Shown piece after piece: positions 44,379 to 54,929 of a stretch of 64,000 bases of DNA (the first letter of the stretch is position 1; the number at the start of each line of letters is the position of its first letter). This DNA is from Mucilaginibacter dorajii. Lineage in GTDB: Bacteria > Bacteroidota > Bacteroidia > Sphingobacteriales > Sphingobacteriaceae. A model generated the notes under the pieces. That model did no database searches. It saw only the letters and a list, made by a program, of their open reading frames with translations, and was not told where the DNA came from. The stretch covers positions 310,001 through 374,000 of the forward strand of contig NZ_JANTYS010000001.1 in NCBI RefSeq assembly GCF_024808255.1, in the 5' to 3' direction. The translations under genes were made by a program, and so were the position numbers.

Positions 44379-47219
44379 TTATTTTAGTTCAACAGTTCCC
44401 ATTATACCTATCCGGTCTCCTGCTTTACCTTCAAACAAGACCGAAATTTGTTTGACAAGTTGGGCTTGTTCAATCTCAATACTGATGTCGGCAGGCTCCT
44501 GATCGATTTTTTGATAGGCTAAATGGCCATCAATATACACTTTAGCCTTACCTGCAGCTTTTTTTAACAATAAATGCGCCTTTTCGACATTTGCTAAAGG
44601 TTTGCTAAGACTGCTACGGAATATCACATATTGGGCAGTTAAAGTGGTGAGTTTACCTGTAGAAGTGGGTTGCCAGCTGTTCATATCATTTTCGGCAATT
44701 ACCTGATCGGGGTCTGGTTTCTGATCGGTCATTGGCGACATAAGCCATTTGTCAATTAAAAGAGTAGATGAAATAACGGGAGCATACAACAATGGTCTGC
44801 CTGCTTTTACCGGAATTTTCAATACGAATGGCTTTAAGCCTTTGGCTATCGCATGAAGTGTTACTTGGGTATCCTTATTAACCTCATTACTCTGAATTAT
44901 TACCTGGGCCAATCCATTAAAAAGGCTCCGCTGATCACCTTTTTCCGGTTCATGAGAATTAGGGTCTCCGTTACCCAATCCAATGATCCGTGCAGGACCT
45001 GTAAGTGTGAATTTGATGTGATCGCTTGCATTTGGCACATGTCGTCCTTTGGTATCCAGCGCTTCAACTGTTATAGGCAAAGCATCTAAGCCGTCTCCGT
45101 TAATAAAGAGCCGATCAGTCGAGATTCTCACACTTACAGCATCTCCCGTAGTCGCAACCAGATCAGTGGCTATTTGTTTGTTTTTTGCGAACCCTACCGC
45201 TTTTAGCGTACCGGGTTGATAAGGAATCATCCACGTGTTCATTTCATACGGATCAACTTTTTGCTCACCGAGTAATTGCCCGTTCAGATACAGCTTGACA
45301 CTTTCAACATTACTTAATACCATTACTTTTATTTTTTTACCAATGCTGTCCGCGGGCCAGTTCCAATGGGGAATGAGATGCAATACAGGTTTATCTTTGA
45401 TCCACTGTGCCTGATGTAGATAATAAGCCATTTTAGGAAATCCGCAAAGGTCCATAAGACCAAAGAATGAACTTGCCGAAGGCCAGCCGAATGGTGATGG
45501 TTCGCCGTGATAATCAAAACCGGACCATATAAAATTACCGGCAATGAACGGACGTTCCGCTATCAATTTCCACCCTTTGCGCTGTGAAGTTCCCCACATG
45601 GCATATTGGGTATCATAGCTATCAAGAATATGTTTTGCTTTGTTCGTTGTAAATGCACCACGGGTCATAAAGCCAGATACATCTTCTGAACTGGTCAGGG
45701 CCGTTGTAGGATTTTCTTTATGAAAGCGATCATAGGCATAACTTTGGTAATTAAAGCCGACCACATCGACTGCCTGCGATACATTGACCGGGTCAAAAAG
45801 CCCGCCATTCATAGCTGCTGTTACCGGTCGTGTCGTATCCAGTTCCTTTACGGTATGACTCATCCGTCTTACCATCTGGTAACCGATCTCGGATCCTTGC
45901 ATAGGCTCCTCATTAAATACAGACCATAAAATAACCGAGGGATGATTGCGGTCACGTCTTACCATCCATTGTAGTTGTCTCACATATTCAGGGGAGGAAT
46001 TGAAATTTCGGTTCTCATCCATGACCATAATACCCATTTCGTCGCACAGATTCAGAAATTGGACTGAAGGCGGATTATGAGCGCAACGATAAGCATTTAC
46101 ACCCATTTCTTTCAGCTTTCGTAATCTAAAGGCAACGATGCTGTCAGGAACGGCTACTCCGACGCCAGCATGATCCTGGTGGTTGCAAACGCCCTGCAAT
46201 TTAAGCCGCTGATTGTTAAGGTAAAAGCCAGAATCCGCATCAAACTTTATAGTTCGGAACCCACATTTTGTTATTAATGAGTCTACTATTTGGCTATCAA
46301 TCTTGATTATTGTCTTGACGTAATAAAGTGTCGGTATACTTACAGACCATAACCGCGGATCGGAGTAATTTAATGTGATGTTTGAAGCTTTTTTGCACAG
46401 CGGCTTAATATCGATCGACGAATGTCCGGTGGTAAGCAGCTTGAGATCGGGTGTATACAAACTCATCTCTAAATCTACCTGTCTTGTGTCATTACCTGAG
46501 TTTTCAATAGTTATCTCACCTGGAATAGTCCAGGTCGTGGCTCCGGTTTTTACTGGATTGGCATATACCCCATCTGTAATGATGTGCACCGACTCACGTT
46601 TTATTAACCATGTATTTCGATAAATACCTGCCCCCTCATACCACCAACCTTCCTGCGCATTGGCATCTACCCGTATTGCAATGGTATTAACCTGATCACC
46701 ATATTTGGCAAAAGGCGTAATATCTATGTAAGATGAAGTGTAGCCGCACCAGTTTCTATGAACTAACAATCCGTTCACCCAAATAGTGGCATAAGTAGCA
46801 ATACCCTCAAATTGTAATTCAAGGTACTTACCGCGGTCAGTGCTATCAAGCTTGAATTGTCGCCGGTACCAGCCAAAACCTCTGTTCCGGTAACCCTGGG
46901 ATAGATTGGCAGTAGAATCAAAAGGCTGTTCCGATGCCCAATCGTGCGGTAGTGTTAGTGTTCGCCAGTTATGATCATCATAGTCCGGCGCCGCAGCGCC
47001 CCATGCGGTGCCGGCTTTTGCATTTGCATAACTCATATAATGGCCTCTTACAACAGGAAACTCCACATCGCCCAGGTGGAATTTCCAACCTTTATTGAGC
47101 GAAAACTTTTTTGGTAATGCAGTATTGCTACTCGTCTGCGCCTTAATGGAGAATGGCTTTAACAAAAAGAGAATAGCAAACATGGTTAGTATATACTGGA
47201 GAAGGGATTTCTTAAACAT
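44379..47219 (-). CDS. Glycoside hydrolase family 2 beta-galactosidase-like enzyme
   Basis: This 946-residue exported enzyme has a signal (KSLLQYILTMFAILFLLKPF). The sugar-binding, Ig-like and TIM-barrel domains of GH2 cover residues about 30-620. The acid/base Glu437 lies in WSVFNEEPM. A nucleophile Glu is likely in TSSEDVSGF, where related enzymes have GSExAS. The barrel region includes NRNFNSSPEYVRQLQWMVRR and DYHGEPSPFGWP. The C-terminus (about 640-946) adds DUF4982-like and GH2 C-terminal beta-sandwich domains. It is encoded in the rhamnoside cluster and may remove beta-galactose or a related sugar. The specificity is not proven. Confidence 0.9.
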   Translation of the reverse strand: MFKKSLLQYILTMFAILFLLKPFSIKAQTSSNTALPKKFSLNKGWKFHLGDVEFPVVRGHYMSYANAKAGTAWGAAAPDYDDHNWRTLTLPHDWASEQPFDSTANLSQGYRNRGFGWYRRQFKLDSTDRGKYLELQFEGIATYATIWVNGLLVHRNWCGYTSSYIDITPFAKYGDQVNTIAIRVDANAQEGWWYEGAGIYRNTWLIKRESVHIITDGVYANPVKTGATTWTIPGEITIENSGNDTRQVDLEMSLYTPDLKLLTTGHSSIDIKPLCKKASNITLNYSDPRLWSVSIPTLYYVKTIIKIDSQIVDSLITKCGFRTIKFDADSGFYLNNQRLKLQGVCNHQDHAGVGVAVPDSIVAFRLRKLKEMGVNAYRCAHNPPSVQFLNLCDEMGIMVMDENRNFNSSPEYVRQLQWMVRRDRNHPSVILWSVFNEEPMQGSEIGYQMVRRMSHTVKELDTTRPVTAAMNGGLFDPVNVSQAVDVVGFNYQSYAYDRFHKENPTTALTSSEDVSGFMTRGAFTTNKAKHILDSYDTQYAMWGTSQRKGWKLIAERPFIAGNFIWSGFDYHGEPSPFGWPSASSFFGLMDLCGFPKMAYYLHQAQWIKDKPVLHLIPHWNWPADSIGKKIKVMVLSNVESVKLYLNGQLLGEQKVDPYEMNTWMIPYQPGTLKAVGFAKNKQIATDLVATTGDAVSVRISTDRLFINGDGLDALPITVEALDTKGRHVPNASDHIKFTLTGPARIIGLGNGDPNSHEPEKGDQRSLFNGLAQVIIQSNEVNKDTQVTLHAIAKGLKPFVLKIPVKAGRPLLYAPVISSTLLIDKWLMSPMTDQKPDPDQVIAENDMNSWQPTSTGKLTTLTAQYVIFRSSLSKPLANVEKAHLLLKKAAGKAKVYIDGHLAYQKIDQEPADISIEIEQAQLVKQISVLFEGKAGDRIGIMGTVELK

Positions 47220-47577
47220 CTATTATTGAATTATAACGGAATTTTTAAAAGGGTGTATTACATTCTAATTCGAAGCAGTTTGATCAAACACAGTTGACAG
47301 GGATGCTATCTTGAATTATATTGAGTTGATTATCAGTGCTTATTCTTGGCGATAATCTATAGTTAATTTTCTTTAAGGATTATTATTATTTGATTATGCA
47401 TTATTAATTTATACGTTTTTAAATTATAAGATCTCGAAGAAATAATATCAGAGTTCCTCTTAATGCGGTTCAAGCTTGTTATCCCTATGTAAGCAGATGA
47501 CTTGATAACAGAAATTATAGTTAATGTTATAGCTTTAAGAATCCCTCCGTATCCCCCAAATTGGTACTAATCTTTGC
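47220..47577. other. AT-rich intergenic region between GH2 and epimerase genes
   Basis: This 358-bp region has no open frame of note and no clear terminator. It separates the GH2 gene from the epimerase gene on the same strand, so the GH2 promoter is likely here, but no exact promoter match was seen. Confidence 0.5.
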
Positions 47578-49002
47578 CTAATTCCAAACCTGTGCGAAGA
47601 ATGCGTTTCGCTTGGCTTCCTCCTCATAATTCCACGGCGCCGGCAAGCAATCCGGGCACCAATGCCCACCCAGTAAAACCAGAGTCGGGCTTGCTTCGAA
47701 ATCATGATTAAAGGCACAGCGCCATTTTAATTTAGTCGCAAGATCACCTGTCTTCATCGTCGTTGAAATACACTCGCCGCCTCTGAAATGAGCTGCGCCG
47801 GTCATATCATTGATATTCCAATCCGAGCTGGGTTTGTTTTCATCATAGCCATGATTCAAACGCATTGCTGGGCCGTTTATCTTTTCGGGATTTAGATTTT
47901 CCCAGGCCGGGATTTTCTCCCATTTTTCCATAGATCCAAAAAAGGCCGATATCCTGTCCTTTATGTTGTTTATTATCCAGTACATGGTGCCGTGTTCTGA
48001 ATAGGCGATAGGCTTCATCACATATTTTTTAATAAAAGAAGCTGGTATATATTTGCTTAACCGCAATTTTAAGGGCAAATTCAACTTAAACTCGTTCAAA
48101 AAATCAATTACCGATCCGCTTCTGTAGTGCAGGTAATTTTCAAGTATGTCCGAATCCTCATACCACTGCCCATGGAAATTCCTTGTAGCGAACCAATTTG
48201 CTTCTGTAACTTTTCGAATATCGGTTACACCTAAAACCTCAAAAGTCATATCCATAAATTCAAGGTTCGTGGTCCTGTATTTCTCACCGCCACCGATATT
48301 ATAAATTCTTCTCCAAAACTCCTCCGGAACATCTTCCTCACATGCATTGGCCAGCAGCCTTCCCGAATCTTTTGCAGTTACCCATTCAAATACGCCATTT
48401 AACGGTTCATGGAACATGATTGGGTCCAGCATATTGAATATACCGTGGTAAAGTATACCGGTCTGCCGCAATGACACCCAGTATTTTAACCCTGACTCAA
48501 TCACTTCACGTTCGGCGATGGTCTTGGTAATAGCGTAGTTGTCGTAAACGCTTATTTTTATCGGGTCGCCCGTCCGGCCCCAGTGAATAGGAGGGTTTCT
48601 GTCGCCTGTTTGCGCTACTGTACCGATATAGATCAGTTTCACAGCATCGGGGTCAGGTTGCGCCCGAATGGCGGCAATGATATTTCTGATAGAACCGAGG
48701 TTGACTTTGGTGGTCAATTCAGGATGGTAATCTGCCATTGGTGAAACCATCCCGCCGACGTGCAATACATAGTCCGAACCAATTACGCAGGTCAGAACAT
48801 CCGCATAATTGGTAAGGTCACCCCAAACGATTTTTACGCCAGGCAGATGTTCAAAAGCTGATATGATCTTTTTATCTTTCTTTGTTGGTAATACCAGGGC
48901 TGTTATGTCAAATCTATCCTGTCTGTCAAGAAATTGTTTGAACACTTCAAGCCCCATATTGCCGGATGCCCCGGTTAAAAAGATCGTTTTTTTATTTTTC
49001 AA
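47578..49002 (-). CDS. NAD-dependent epimerase/dehydratase with zinc-ribbon-like tail
   Basis: This 474-residue protein has a Rossmann start FLTGASGNMGLEVF. The catalytic pair Tyr156/Lys160 (NYAITK) and a GTVAQTGDR motif fit the extended SDR epimerases, and residues to about 330 form this enzyme. A tail of about 120 residues follows (GPAMRLNHGYDE, AHFRGGECIS). It ends in a pattern WRCAFNHDFEASPTLVLLGG then HWCPDC, reminiscent of treble-clef or zinc-ribbon domains. The tail is the part that recurs as broken copies at 29875-30252 and 44191-44247. Its substrate could be a nucleotide or free sugar of the rhamnoside cluster. Confidence 0.8.
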   Translation of the reverse strand: MKNKKTIFLTGASGNMGLEVFKQFLDRQDRFDITALVLPTKKDKKIISAFEHLPGVKIVWGDLTNYADVLTCVIGSDYVLHVGGMVSPMADYHPELTTKVNLGSIRNIIAAIRAQPDPDAVKLIYIGTVAQTGDRNPPIHWGRTGDPIKISVYDNYAITKTIAEREVIESGLKYWVSLRQTGILYHGIFNMLDPIMFHEPLNGVFEWVTAKDSGRLLANACEEDVPEEFWRRIYNIGGGEKYRTTNLEFMDMTFEVLGVTDIRKVTEANWFATRNFHGQWYEDSDILENYLHYRSGSVIDFLNEFKLNLPLKLRLSKYIPASFIKKYVMKPIAYSEHGTMYWIINNIKDRISAFFGSMEKWEKIPAWENLNPEKINGPAMRLNHGYDENKPSSDWNINDMTGAAHFRGGECISTTMKTGDLATKLKWRCAFNHDFEASPTLVLLGGHWCPDCLPAPWNYEEEAKRNAFFAQVWN

Positions 49003-49042
49003 GTTGATGATTCCTCTCTCTTATTTTAATTGTTAGTTCCGG

Positions 49043-52006
49043 TTATCTTGAATTCAGCAATTTTATGGTCACCGGCCCGACCAATCCGGCAGGCATCAAT
49101 GTTTTCTCCTGCCCTTTATACTGAGCATATTTTGAATTTCCTTTCATGGCTTCCCCGATAAATTCGTTGCGGCTGGTTGGTGTAATGCGCACTTCTATTT
49201 TGTTGTTCCCGGTTTTTAGGAACGATGTAATGTCAAGCTGGTAAGGTGCCCACAAACGTTTTCCTGCCGGTTTTCCGTTGATCATAATCTCTGCAGTGAA
49301 ACAAACTGCGCCCAGGTCAAGGACATATTTTTTTCCTGTTTTTAGCGGCAGTTTAAATGTGGAAGTATAAATGCCTGCACCTGACCGGTATTGGAGTGCC
49401 CGGTTATTTTTCCAGTCAAACAGGCCCGAATGATATAAAACGGTATCCCCAATTTTAATATCCCAGGTATCCAGTTTCAATAAATCAGTTGCATGTTGAA
49501 ATGATGGGGGTTCAGATGAAAGCATGTTTTCCGGTATGGAACTTTGTGTCGTATAAAGGAAGATAGAACCGTATGGCGGTAGAAGATAACTGATGGAATT
49601 GCCGTTATTTTTTGTGATTGTGCCGTTTTCAGCATTTATCCAATAGGGTTTTTCGTAACCTGCACCGGCCATCAGTGATATTGTTTGCCAATGGTCGCTT
49701 TCATTCCAAATAAACTTAATGCGGCTGCCATCATTCATTAAGCGCTCTGTCGCTCTGGTAAAATCGGCAGGCTTACTGAATCTTAGCACAGCCGGCAATT
49801 GGGCGATCCAGCCATCCAGGCTTTCTTCATTCTTAATCTGTTTTGTATTGGGCTGACTTAACGCGACTTGAATGAACTGTGCCGTCTTTGCATCATTCTC
49901 CTTAAAGTTTAAGTAGGACGGTTGCTTTGTGGGGGCGTTTCCAAAAATTAACAGGCGGGCTTTCCCTTTTGATAATCGGTTCACATTTTCAGCAGTTAAC
50001 ATCTGCATATAAGGCAAATTGCTTAAGACCAGTGAACTATATTTGTTGTTATTGATGACTATTTCACCTTGTTGTAAAGTAGCTTTCTGAAGGGCGTCGT
50101 CGTTTACAAAGTCCCAGGTAATGCCTGCTGCTTCCAGCTTGTTGATAAGCGGCCACAAATCAGTAAACCATTGTTTTGTTTGATCGATCTTTCCTGATTC
50201 TTTTGCAGAAGGAAACCCTGGTGAACCTTCCGGCTCAACGCCCTTGAAGCGACCGCTTACCAAAATCTCTTTTGGGTTAGCGCTGACTTGTTCGGGATAA
50301 AAATCGATGAACGGAAAATAGATCAGCACATCGGCATGTGGCCTTCCGGCTTGTAAAAGATATTGCGAACGGGTAATATACTTGTTAATGGTTTTAATGT
50401 CTTTCCAAAAAGGTGAACTTTCATTGAAATTGGAAGAGAAGTTATTGCCAGGCTTGAATGGACTGGAGAAAGTATTCCAGCCTTCTTTACCAAATTCGCC
50501 GGTTTGGTATTTGTAGGGGCTCCCATGATAAATAATTTGGTTTACCCCGGCAGCAAATGATTTATCGGCCAGCAGTTTTATTTTCTGCAGTGTTGTCATT
50601 TCGGCCAATCCCCTAAATACAAAAGACTCTTGCGTGATAATGGGTTTGTTGTTTAAATGGGCGCCGGAAGCAATAAGTTTTAGAAAACCTTCTGAATTGT
50701 TTCCCGCTAATTGCTCGGTTTCCGGAATATCTGCTTCCCCGCTGTTTCCGATAACATCCATCCGCGCACCGTAAGCCTGGGTGCGATGTAATAGCCCTTT
50801 TTGATGCAGCCATTGATTACTGAATTGAATGAACTGCGTTTTAAGCAATTCACTTACTGTTAGATCATAATCGTATCGGAGCCGCCAGTCGTCATCGCCA
50901 TAAACAAATGGAAAGGGCAGGTCGGCCGTATATGGCAGAATATAGGCGTTGTTATAAAACTTCCTGATGTTGGGCGCAAAAAACGGCACCATGTCATATC
51001 CCCGCTGCTGTTTGAAAAAGCTTAGGAAACTATCTGCGTAATGTCTGTCGGTCATAAATTCATAGCTGTCGTTAAATATGGCGCGTAAAGGGTTTCCATA
51101 GTAAGTTTCTAAACCGTTGGCTGGCCCGAAAAGGTGATTGTAACGGACACGGAGCTTTTCAGCATTAAAAAAATCAGCCACAAAACCCATTGGACGGGAA
51201 GCAATGGCTTTGGGGAGTTCGCCATCAGGCATAGACCAAAAAGAAATCACCTTCCAGTTTCCTTCAGGCACCTGCCAGGAAAGCTGGTTGTTTGTAACTT
51301 TTGATGTAAGGTTTTTTACAGTATTAGGATCAAGGAAGGTTTGCCCGTTTTCCTGTTTTACCACTTTAGCAACAACCAGTCCCTGTAATTTGGCGTAGTC
51401 GACAGAAACCGTTTGATAAAATTGAAGTGGACTTTTGGAGTTAATGGTGAAGCCTGCCTGTTTTAAACGGGGAATTTGAATCGAAATTTGTCGTGCTCCG
51501 GTCACAAGCGTGTCCGCGTAAGTGAGTGTCATTATACTGGAATCAGGTGTTACTTGCGGACCACCAATTGGCCATCCGCTTCCCGCATTCATATCAACAA
51601 TCATCCCCGCTTTTCTGGCTGCCTGCATCACAACGCGTATATGTTCATAAAAAGAGGGTGTGTCCCAGCTTAACTGCTTTTGCAGTCGATCTGTATTTCC
51701 CTTTTCATTCAATCCTTCGAACAATGGCTGCACTTCGACACCCGCAAAACCATTTTCAGCGAACATATTGATCTCCCGTTTCAGTTCCGAATCAGTCACA
51801 TCGTTTCCCGGCCACCACCACCTGGTTAACGGACCAAAAGCACGAGGTGCTTTACGGAAAGTCGCCGGATTAAAGTCATAATAACTGAAAAATTCCTTTT
51901 TCTGATTTTTAACCAGGGCAGGATGGGTATACAAAGTAAATCCACATATACATGCCGTTCCTGTTATGCCAGCTGACAGTGCCAATAAATATTTTCTGAT
52001 CTTCAT
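49043..52006 (-). CDS. GH106-like alpha-L-rhamnosidase (1)
   Basis: This 987-residue exported enzyme has a hydrophobic signal (YLLALSAGITGTACICGF). Residues about 50-820 match the GH106 family: FGPLTRWWWPGNDVTDSEL, IVDMNAGSGWPIGGP, DDDWRLRYDYDLTVSELLKT. The C-terminal portion (about 830-987) is a galactose-binding-like beta-sandwich (YVLDLGAVCFTAEIMINGKP, GNNKIEVRI). GH106 enzymes hydrolyse alpha-L-rhamnosides from pectin side chains, saponins or flavonoids. A related enzyme lies at 59130-62051. It is 41 bp upstream of the epimerase gene and transcribed with it. Confidence 0.88.
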   Translation of the reverse strand: MKIRKYLLALSAGITGTACICGFTLYTHPALVKNQKKEFFSYYDFNPATFRKAPRAFGPLTRWWWPGNDVTDSELKREINMFAENGFAGVEVQPLFEGLNEKGNTDRLQKQLSWDTPSFYEHIRVVMQAARKAGMIVDMNAGSGWPIGGPQVTPDSSIMTLTYADTLVTGARQISIQIPRLKQAGFTINSKSPLQFYQTVSVDYAKLQGLVVAKVVKQENGQTFLDPNTVKNLTSKVTNNQLSWQVPEGNWKVISFWSMPDGELPKAIASRPMGFVADFFNAEKLRVRYNHLFGPANGLETYYGNPLRAIFNDSYEFMTDRHYADSFLSFFKQQRGYDMVPFFAPNIRKFYNNAYILPYTADLPFPFVYGDDDWRLRYDYDLTVSELLKTQFIQFSNQWLHQKGLLHRTQAYGARMDVIGNSGEADIPETEQLAGNNSEGFLKLIASGAHLNNKPIITQESFVFRGLAEMTTLQKIKLLADKSFAAGVNQIIYHGSPYKYQTGEFGKEGWNTFSSPFKPGNNFSSNFNESSPFWKDIKTINKYITRSQYLLQAGRPHADVLIYFPFIDFYPEQVSANPKEILVSGRFKGVEPEGSPGFPSAKESGKIDQTKQWFTDLWPLINKLEAAGITWDFVNDDALQKATLQQGEIVINNNKYSSLVLSNLPYMQMLTAENVNRLSKGKARLLIFGNAPTKQPSYLNFKENDAKTAQFIQVALSQPNTKQIKNEESLDGWIAQLPAVLRFSKPADFTRATERLMNDGSRIKFIWNESDHWQTISLMAGAGYEKPYWINAENGTITKNNGNSISYLLPPYGSIFLYTTQSSIPENMLSSEPPSFQHATDLLKLDTWDIKIGDTVLYHSGLFDWKNNRALQYRSGAGIYTSTFKLPLKTGKKYVLDLGAVCFTAEIMINGKPAGKRLWAPYQLDITSFLKTGNNKIEVRITPTSRNEFIGEAMKGNSKYAQYKGQEKTLMPAGLVGPVTIKLLNSR

Positions 52007-52029
52007 GGGTTCTGTAATTTTAAAAGCAA

Positions 52030-52057
52030 ATGATACAGCTGATTACAGCTGTATCAT
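52030..52057 (-). promoter_or_regulatory. Perfect hairpin between TonB receptor and rhamnosidase genes
   Basis: ATGATACAGCTG and CAGCTGTATCAT form a perfect 12-bp stem with a 4-nt loop. On the minus strand it follows the stop of the TonB receptor gene (52074) and is followed by TTTGCTTTTAAAA, so it can be a partial terminator or an RNA-stability stem. Confidence 0.6.
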
Positions 52058-52073
52058 TCCGGAACGGCCAGTG

Positions 52074-54929
52074 CTAAAATTTATAGGCTAATGTTAAAAA
52101 ATAAGCCCTTGGTGGAATTGCAATAGTTGAATAAGGAGTGTTGTTTTTTACATCAGCTTCATATTGGGCTTTGGTATAACCCTGCCTGTCCAGTGCGGTT
52201 AAGAATGTTCCGGGTCTGGACCAGCTCATTACACCGTATTTGTTCAGAATATTATTAATGTTAAAGCTCAGCTGTAATGCCTTGGTCACATGATACCCGG
52301 ATCCGAAATTGAACTGACTGAAACCAGGCAGCTCAAAAGCGTTTGCCGCATTCGCCTGCCGCGCGCCGAGGTAAGACCAGGTAATGAATGAATAAAATTT
52401 GCCGATGTCATAAGTAGGCGTGATGTTCAGGATGAGGTTGGCGCTATTATCCGTTTTATTTCCTGAATAATCCATAATAGCGTCGTCAGCCGGTCCGTTG
52501 TTGTTAGCGATCCACACTTTATAATCAACCGCCTTGGAGCTTTGAAGCGTACCTGTACCACGAACACTCCAGTTGGGACTTAAATAGACATTCGCTTCCA
52601 GCTCGACGCCAATTGTACGTATCTTTTCATACAGGACAGGAGGTGAGTAGGAAGTAAGACCATCGGCCAGTGTAAATGTCTGAACATTGGGTACATGACT
52701 CAGGACGCTGTAGAATGGCGTTACAAATAACGTAAGATTTTTGTCGCGAAATTTAAAGCCCATTTCTGCCTGGTCAACTTTCTGCGCCTGGGGATTAAGC
52801 ATGCTGTTGGCAAACGCGGTGTTGGCGGCAAAATAAGTGCTTAGATCCGGGGCCTTGTTGCCTTCAGAAAAACGCCCGTAAACGGAAGTTTTCTCATCGA
52901 TTTTATAATTAAGTCCTGCTGAGTAGGAAAAGGTTCTTACGGTTTTATTAAATGGGAGTGGGGCTCCTGCGGTTCCGCCTGCGTTGTCGTAAACGGTTAA
53001 AGGATTTCCGTCCGCTCCGCCATAGGTAGGGTCTGAACTTTTGGGATTTGCCTGGTTGGGCCTTACGGAACCTTTAATGTTCATCGATTCATACCTGATC
53101 CCATAATCCAGGTTCAGGCGGCGATTGATCTGCCAGTTATGACCAAAAAAGAACGCAAGCTGATTCTGGGTGGCCTGGCTGATCGTTAATCCAGACCCTC
53201 CGATTCCCCCTAATCCATTTGCATTGGTCATCTGGTAAACTTTACCGGTAGGATCGGTCAGCGTTACGTTTACTAAATCCGGGTGGTTCTGAATGGTGCC
53301 CACACCGATAGCGGCCGCTCCCGTTGATTGATTGACATTGCTGTATCCATAAAAACCACCCAGAGTAAAGCTCATATCTTTCAACCTCTTGGAAAAAGAA
53401 AACTGATCGATCAGTTCTTTTACTTTATTATCGGTAAATAGGAGAGGTTCAAAAAAAACGGAGGTCGGAGCAATCGCTGTTCCAGGGAGATTATTGCTGG
53501 TCACCGTGTAATCATAGCCGCTTTGGGAAAAGATTGTGGCCAGTGGGGCACCTGTTCTGGCGTTGGTCAAATGGGTTGTTCCCGGTCTGCCGATGTACCC
53601 TAAAATAGATGCGGTAACAAAATCATTTAAGGCGAGCGGATAAACTACACCTGTGGCGTTCCACTTGCCTTCCTTGCTGGAATATCTGACCGCATTATTA
53701 AAGGTTAACGAGGTGTCAATGCGTTGGGTCCAGTTAGCGCCAATGGCACGATCCGTTGAATGCACCAGGCTCTTGGTATTGAATGTGTCAAAACCATTGT
53801 CGTTTAACGGAAACACCTGTGATACACCAGGCACGAGTACGGAGGATGTAGGGGAGAAGCCCGCGGCAGGCTTGGGGTTGGTAAAACTAACCGTTGGTGT
53901 AAATTCGAACCAACCGTTATGATCGTTCAGATACTTTCCATAGATCTTAATGGAGCCGGTCCTGTATTTCTTGACCACATTACCTTTCACCTGGCCGCCT
54001 TTATTGAGGGCGTATCCGGGATCTTTAGCACCGGTACTGTACCTGTAAAATCCACCAATATTGTAAGTTAAGCTCCCATCTTTGCTCAATGGTCCGCCAA
54101 AATCCAGGTCGCCCCGGTAGTAAGGATTGGAGCCATTGCCTTCAAGACCTAATTTCACCCGTGCTTCTCCTTCAAATTTTTCCCCGCCCTGTTTTGAAAT
54201 ATAGTTAAATATACCGCCGGGCGCATTATTGCCCAGGATAGAAGCTGTACCTCCGCGTACGGCTTCCAGTTTATCCAGTGTCGCGTCGGGCCTGTAAAAA
54301 TAATCGGGACCATAATTATTAAATGTAGCATTGGTAACCGGCAAACCGTCTTCCTGCATGGAAACATAATAATATCCGGAAGCGCCGTCGTTTGAACCAA
54401 CCGAAACACCGCGTGAATAAACCGTATTTCTAATCTCACCGAGCGAAGAGTTGACATAAACACCAGGTATACTCTTCAGCAGGTCGGCCGCACTTACCGG
54501 GGCCTGTTTTGATATCTGGACAGCACTCAGCGACGAAATAGCGATTGATGCATTTATGGCCTTTCGTTTATCAAAAACACCGGTTACCACAACTTCACTT
54601 AGGTTGCTTGATTCGGGTTGTAAGGAGATCGTCAAATTATTTCTGCCATTTATAGCGACCTCTTTATTGGTGAATCCGACAAAACGGAAAAGTAGTGTAC
54701 CGTTTAAAGGCGCGGAAATGATGAATTTCCCTCCCTGATCTGTGCTCACAGCAGTAGATGTGCCTTTAAGCAAAACGGTTACCCCGGGAAGGGTTCCGCC
54801 TTTTTCATCCTTTACTATGCCGGAAATCCTGGCCGACTGTGCAAATGAATGTAAAGTGATGAATGAAACCAGTATGACCAGCATGACAGGTACCCGGTTT
54901 CGAAAAATAAGTTTGTAAATTTTTCTCAT
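52074..54929 (-). CDS. TonB-dependent receptor without SusD partner
   Basis: This 951-residue receptor has a signal (LVSFITLHSFAQ) and a carboxypeptidase-like domain (about 32-115, GIVKDEKGGTLPGVTVLLKG). The plug (about 125-240, GRGTASILGN-like GGTASILGNNAPGGIFNYIS) resembles siderophore-type receptors more than SusC proteins. The barrel ends IAIPPRAYFLTLAYKF. There is no STN domain, no FecR gene and no SusD, so it is a self-standing importer of a small substrate, perhaps a rhamnoside. Four decamer repeats lie upstream at 55063-55102. Confidence 0.9.
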   Translation of the reverse strand: MRKIYKLIFRNRVPVMLVILVSFITLHSFAQSARISGIVKDEKGGTLPGVTVLLKGTSTAVSTDQGGKFIISAPLNGTLLFRFVGFTNKEVAINGRNNLTISLQPESSNLSEVVVTGVFDKRKAINASIAISSLSAVQISKQAPVSAADLLKSIPGVYVNSSLGEIRNTVYSRGVSVGSNDGASGYYYVSMQEDGLPVTNATFNNYGPDYFYRPDATLDKLEAVRGGTASILGNNAPGGIFNYISKQGGEKFEGEARVKLGLEGNGSNPYYRGDLDFGGPLSKDGSLTYNIGGFYRYSTGAKDPGYALNKGGQVKGNVVKKYRTGSIKIYGKYLNDHNGWFEFTPTVSFTNPKPAAGFSPTSSVLVPGVSQVFPLNDNGFDTFNTKSLVHSTDRAIGANWTQRIDTSLTFNNAVRYSSKEGKWNATGVVYPLALNDFVTASILGYIGRPGTTHLTNARTGAPLATIFSQSGYDYTVTSNNLPGTAIAPTSVFFEPLLFTDNKVKELIDQFSFSKRLKDMSFTLGGFYGYSNVNQSTGAAAIGVGTIQNHPDLVNVTLTDPTGKVYQMTNANGLGGIGGSGLTISQATQNQLAFFFGHNWQINRRLNLDYGIRYESMNIKGSVRPNQANPKSSDPTYGGADGNPLTVYDNAGGTAGAPLPFNKTVRTFSYSAGLNYKIDEKTSVYGRFSEGNKAPDLSTYFAANTAFANSMLNPQAQKVDQAEMGFKFRDKNLTLFVTPFYSVLSHVPNVQTFTLADGLTSYSPPVLYEKIRTIGVELEANVYLSPNWSVRGTGTLQSSKAVDYKVWIANNNGPADDAIMDYSGNKTDNSANLILNITPTYDIGKFYSFITWSYLGARQANAANAFELPGFSQFNFGSGYHVTKALQLSFNINNILNKYGVMSWSRPGTFLTALDRQGYTKAQYEADVKNNTPYSTIAIPPRAYFLTLAYKF

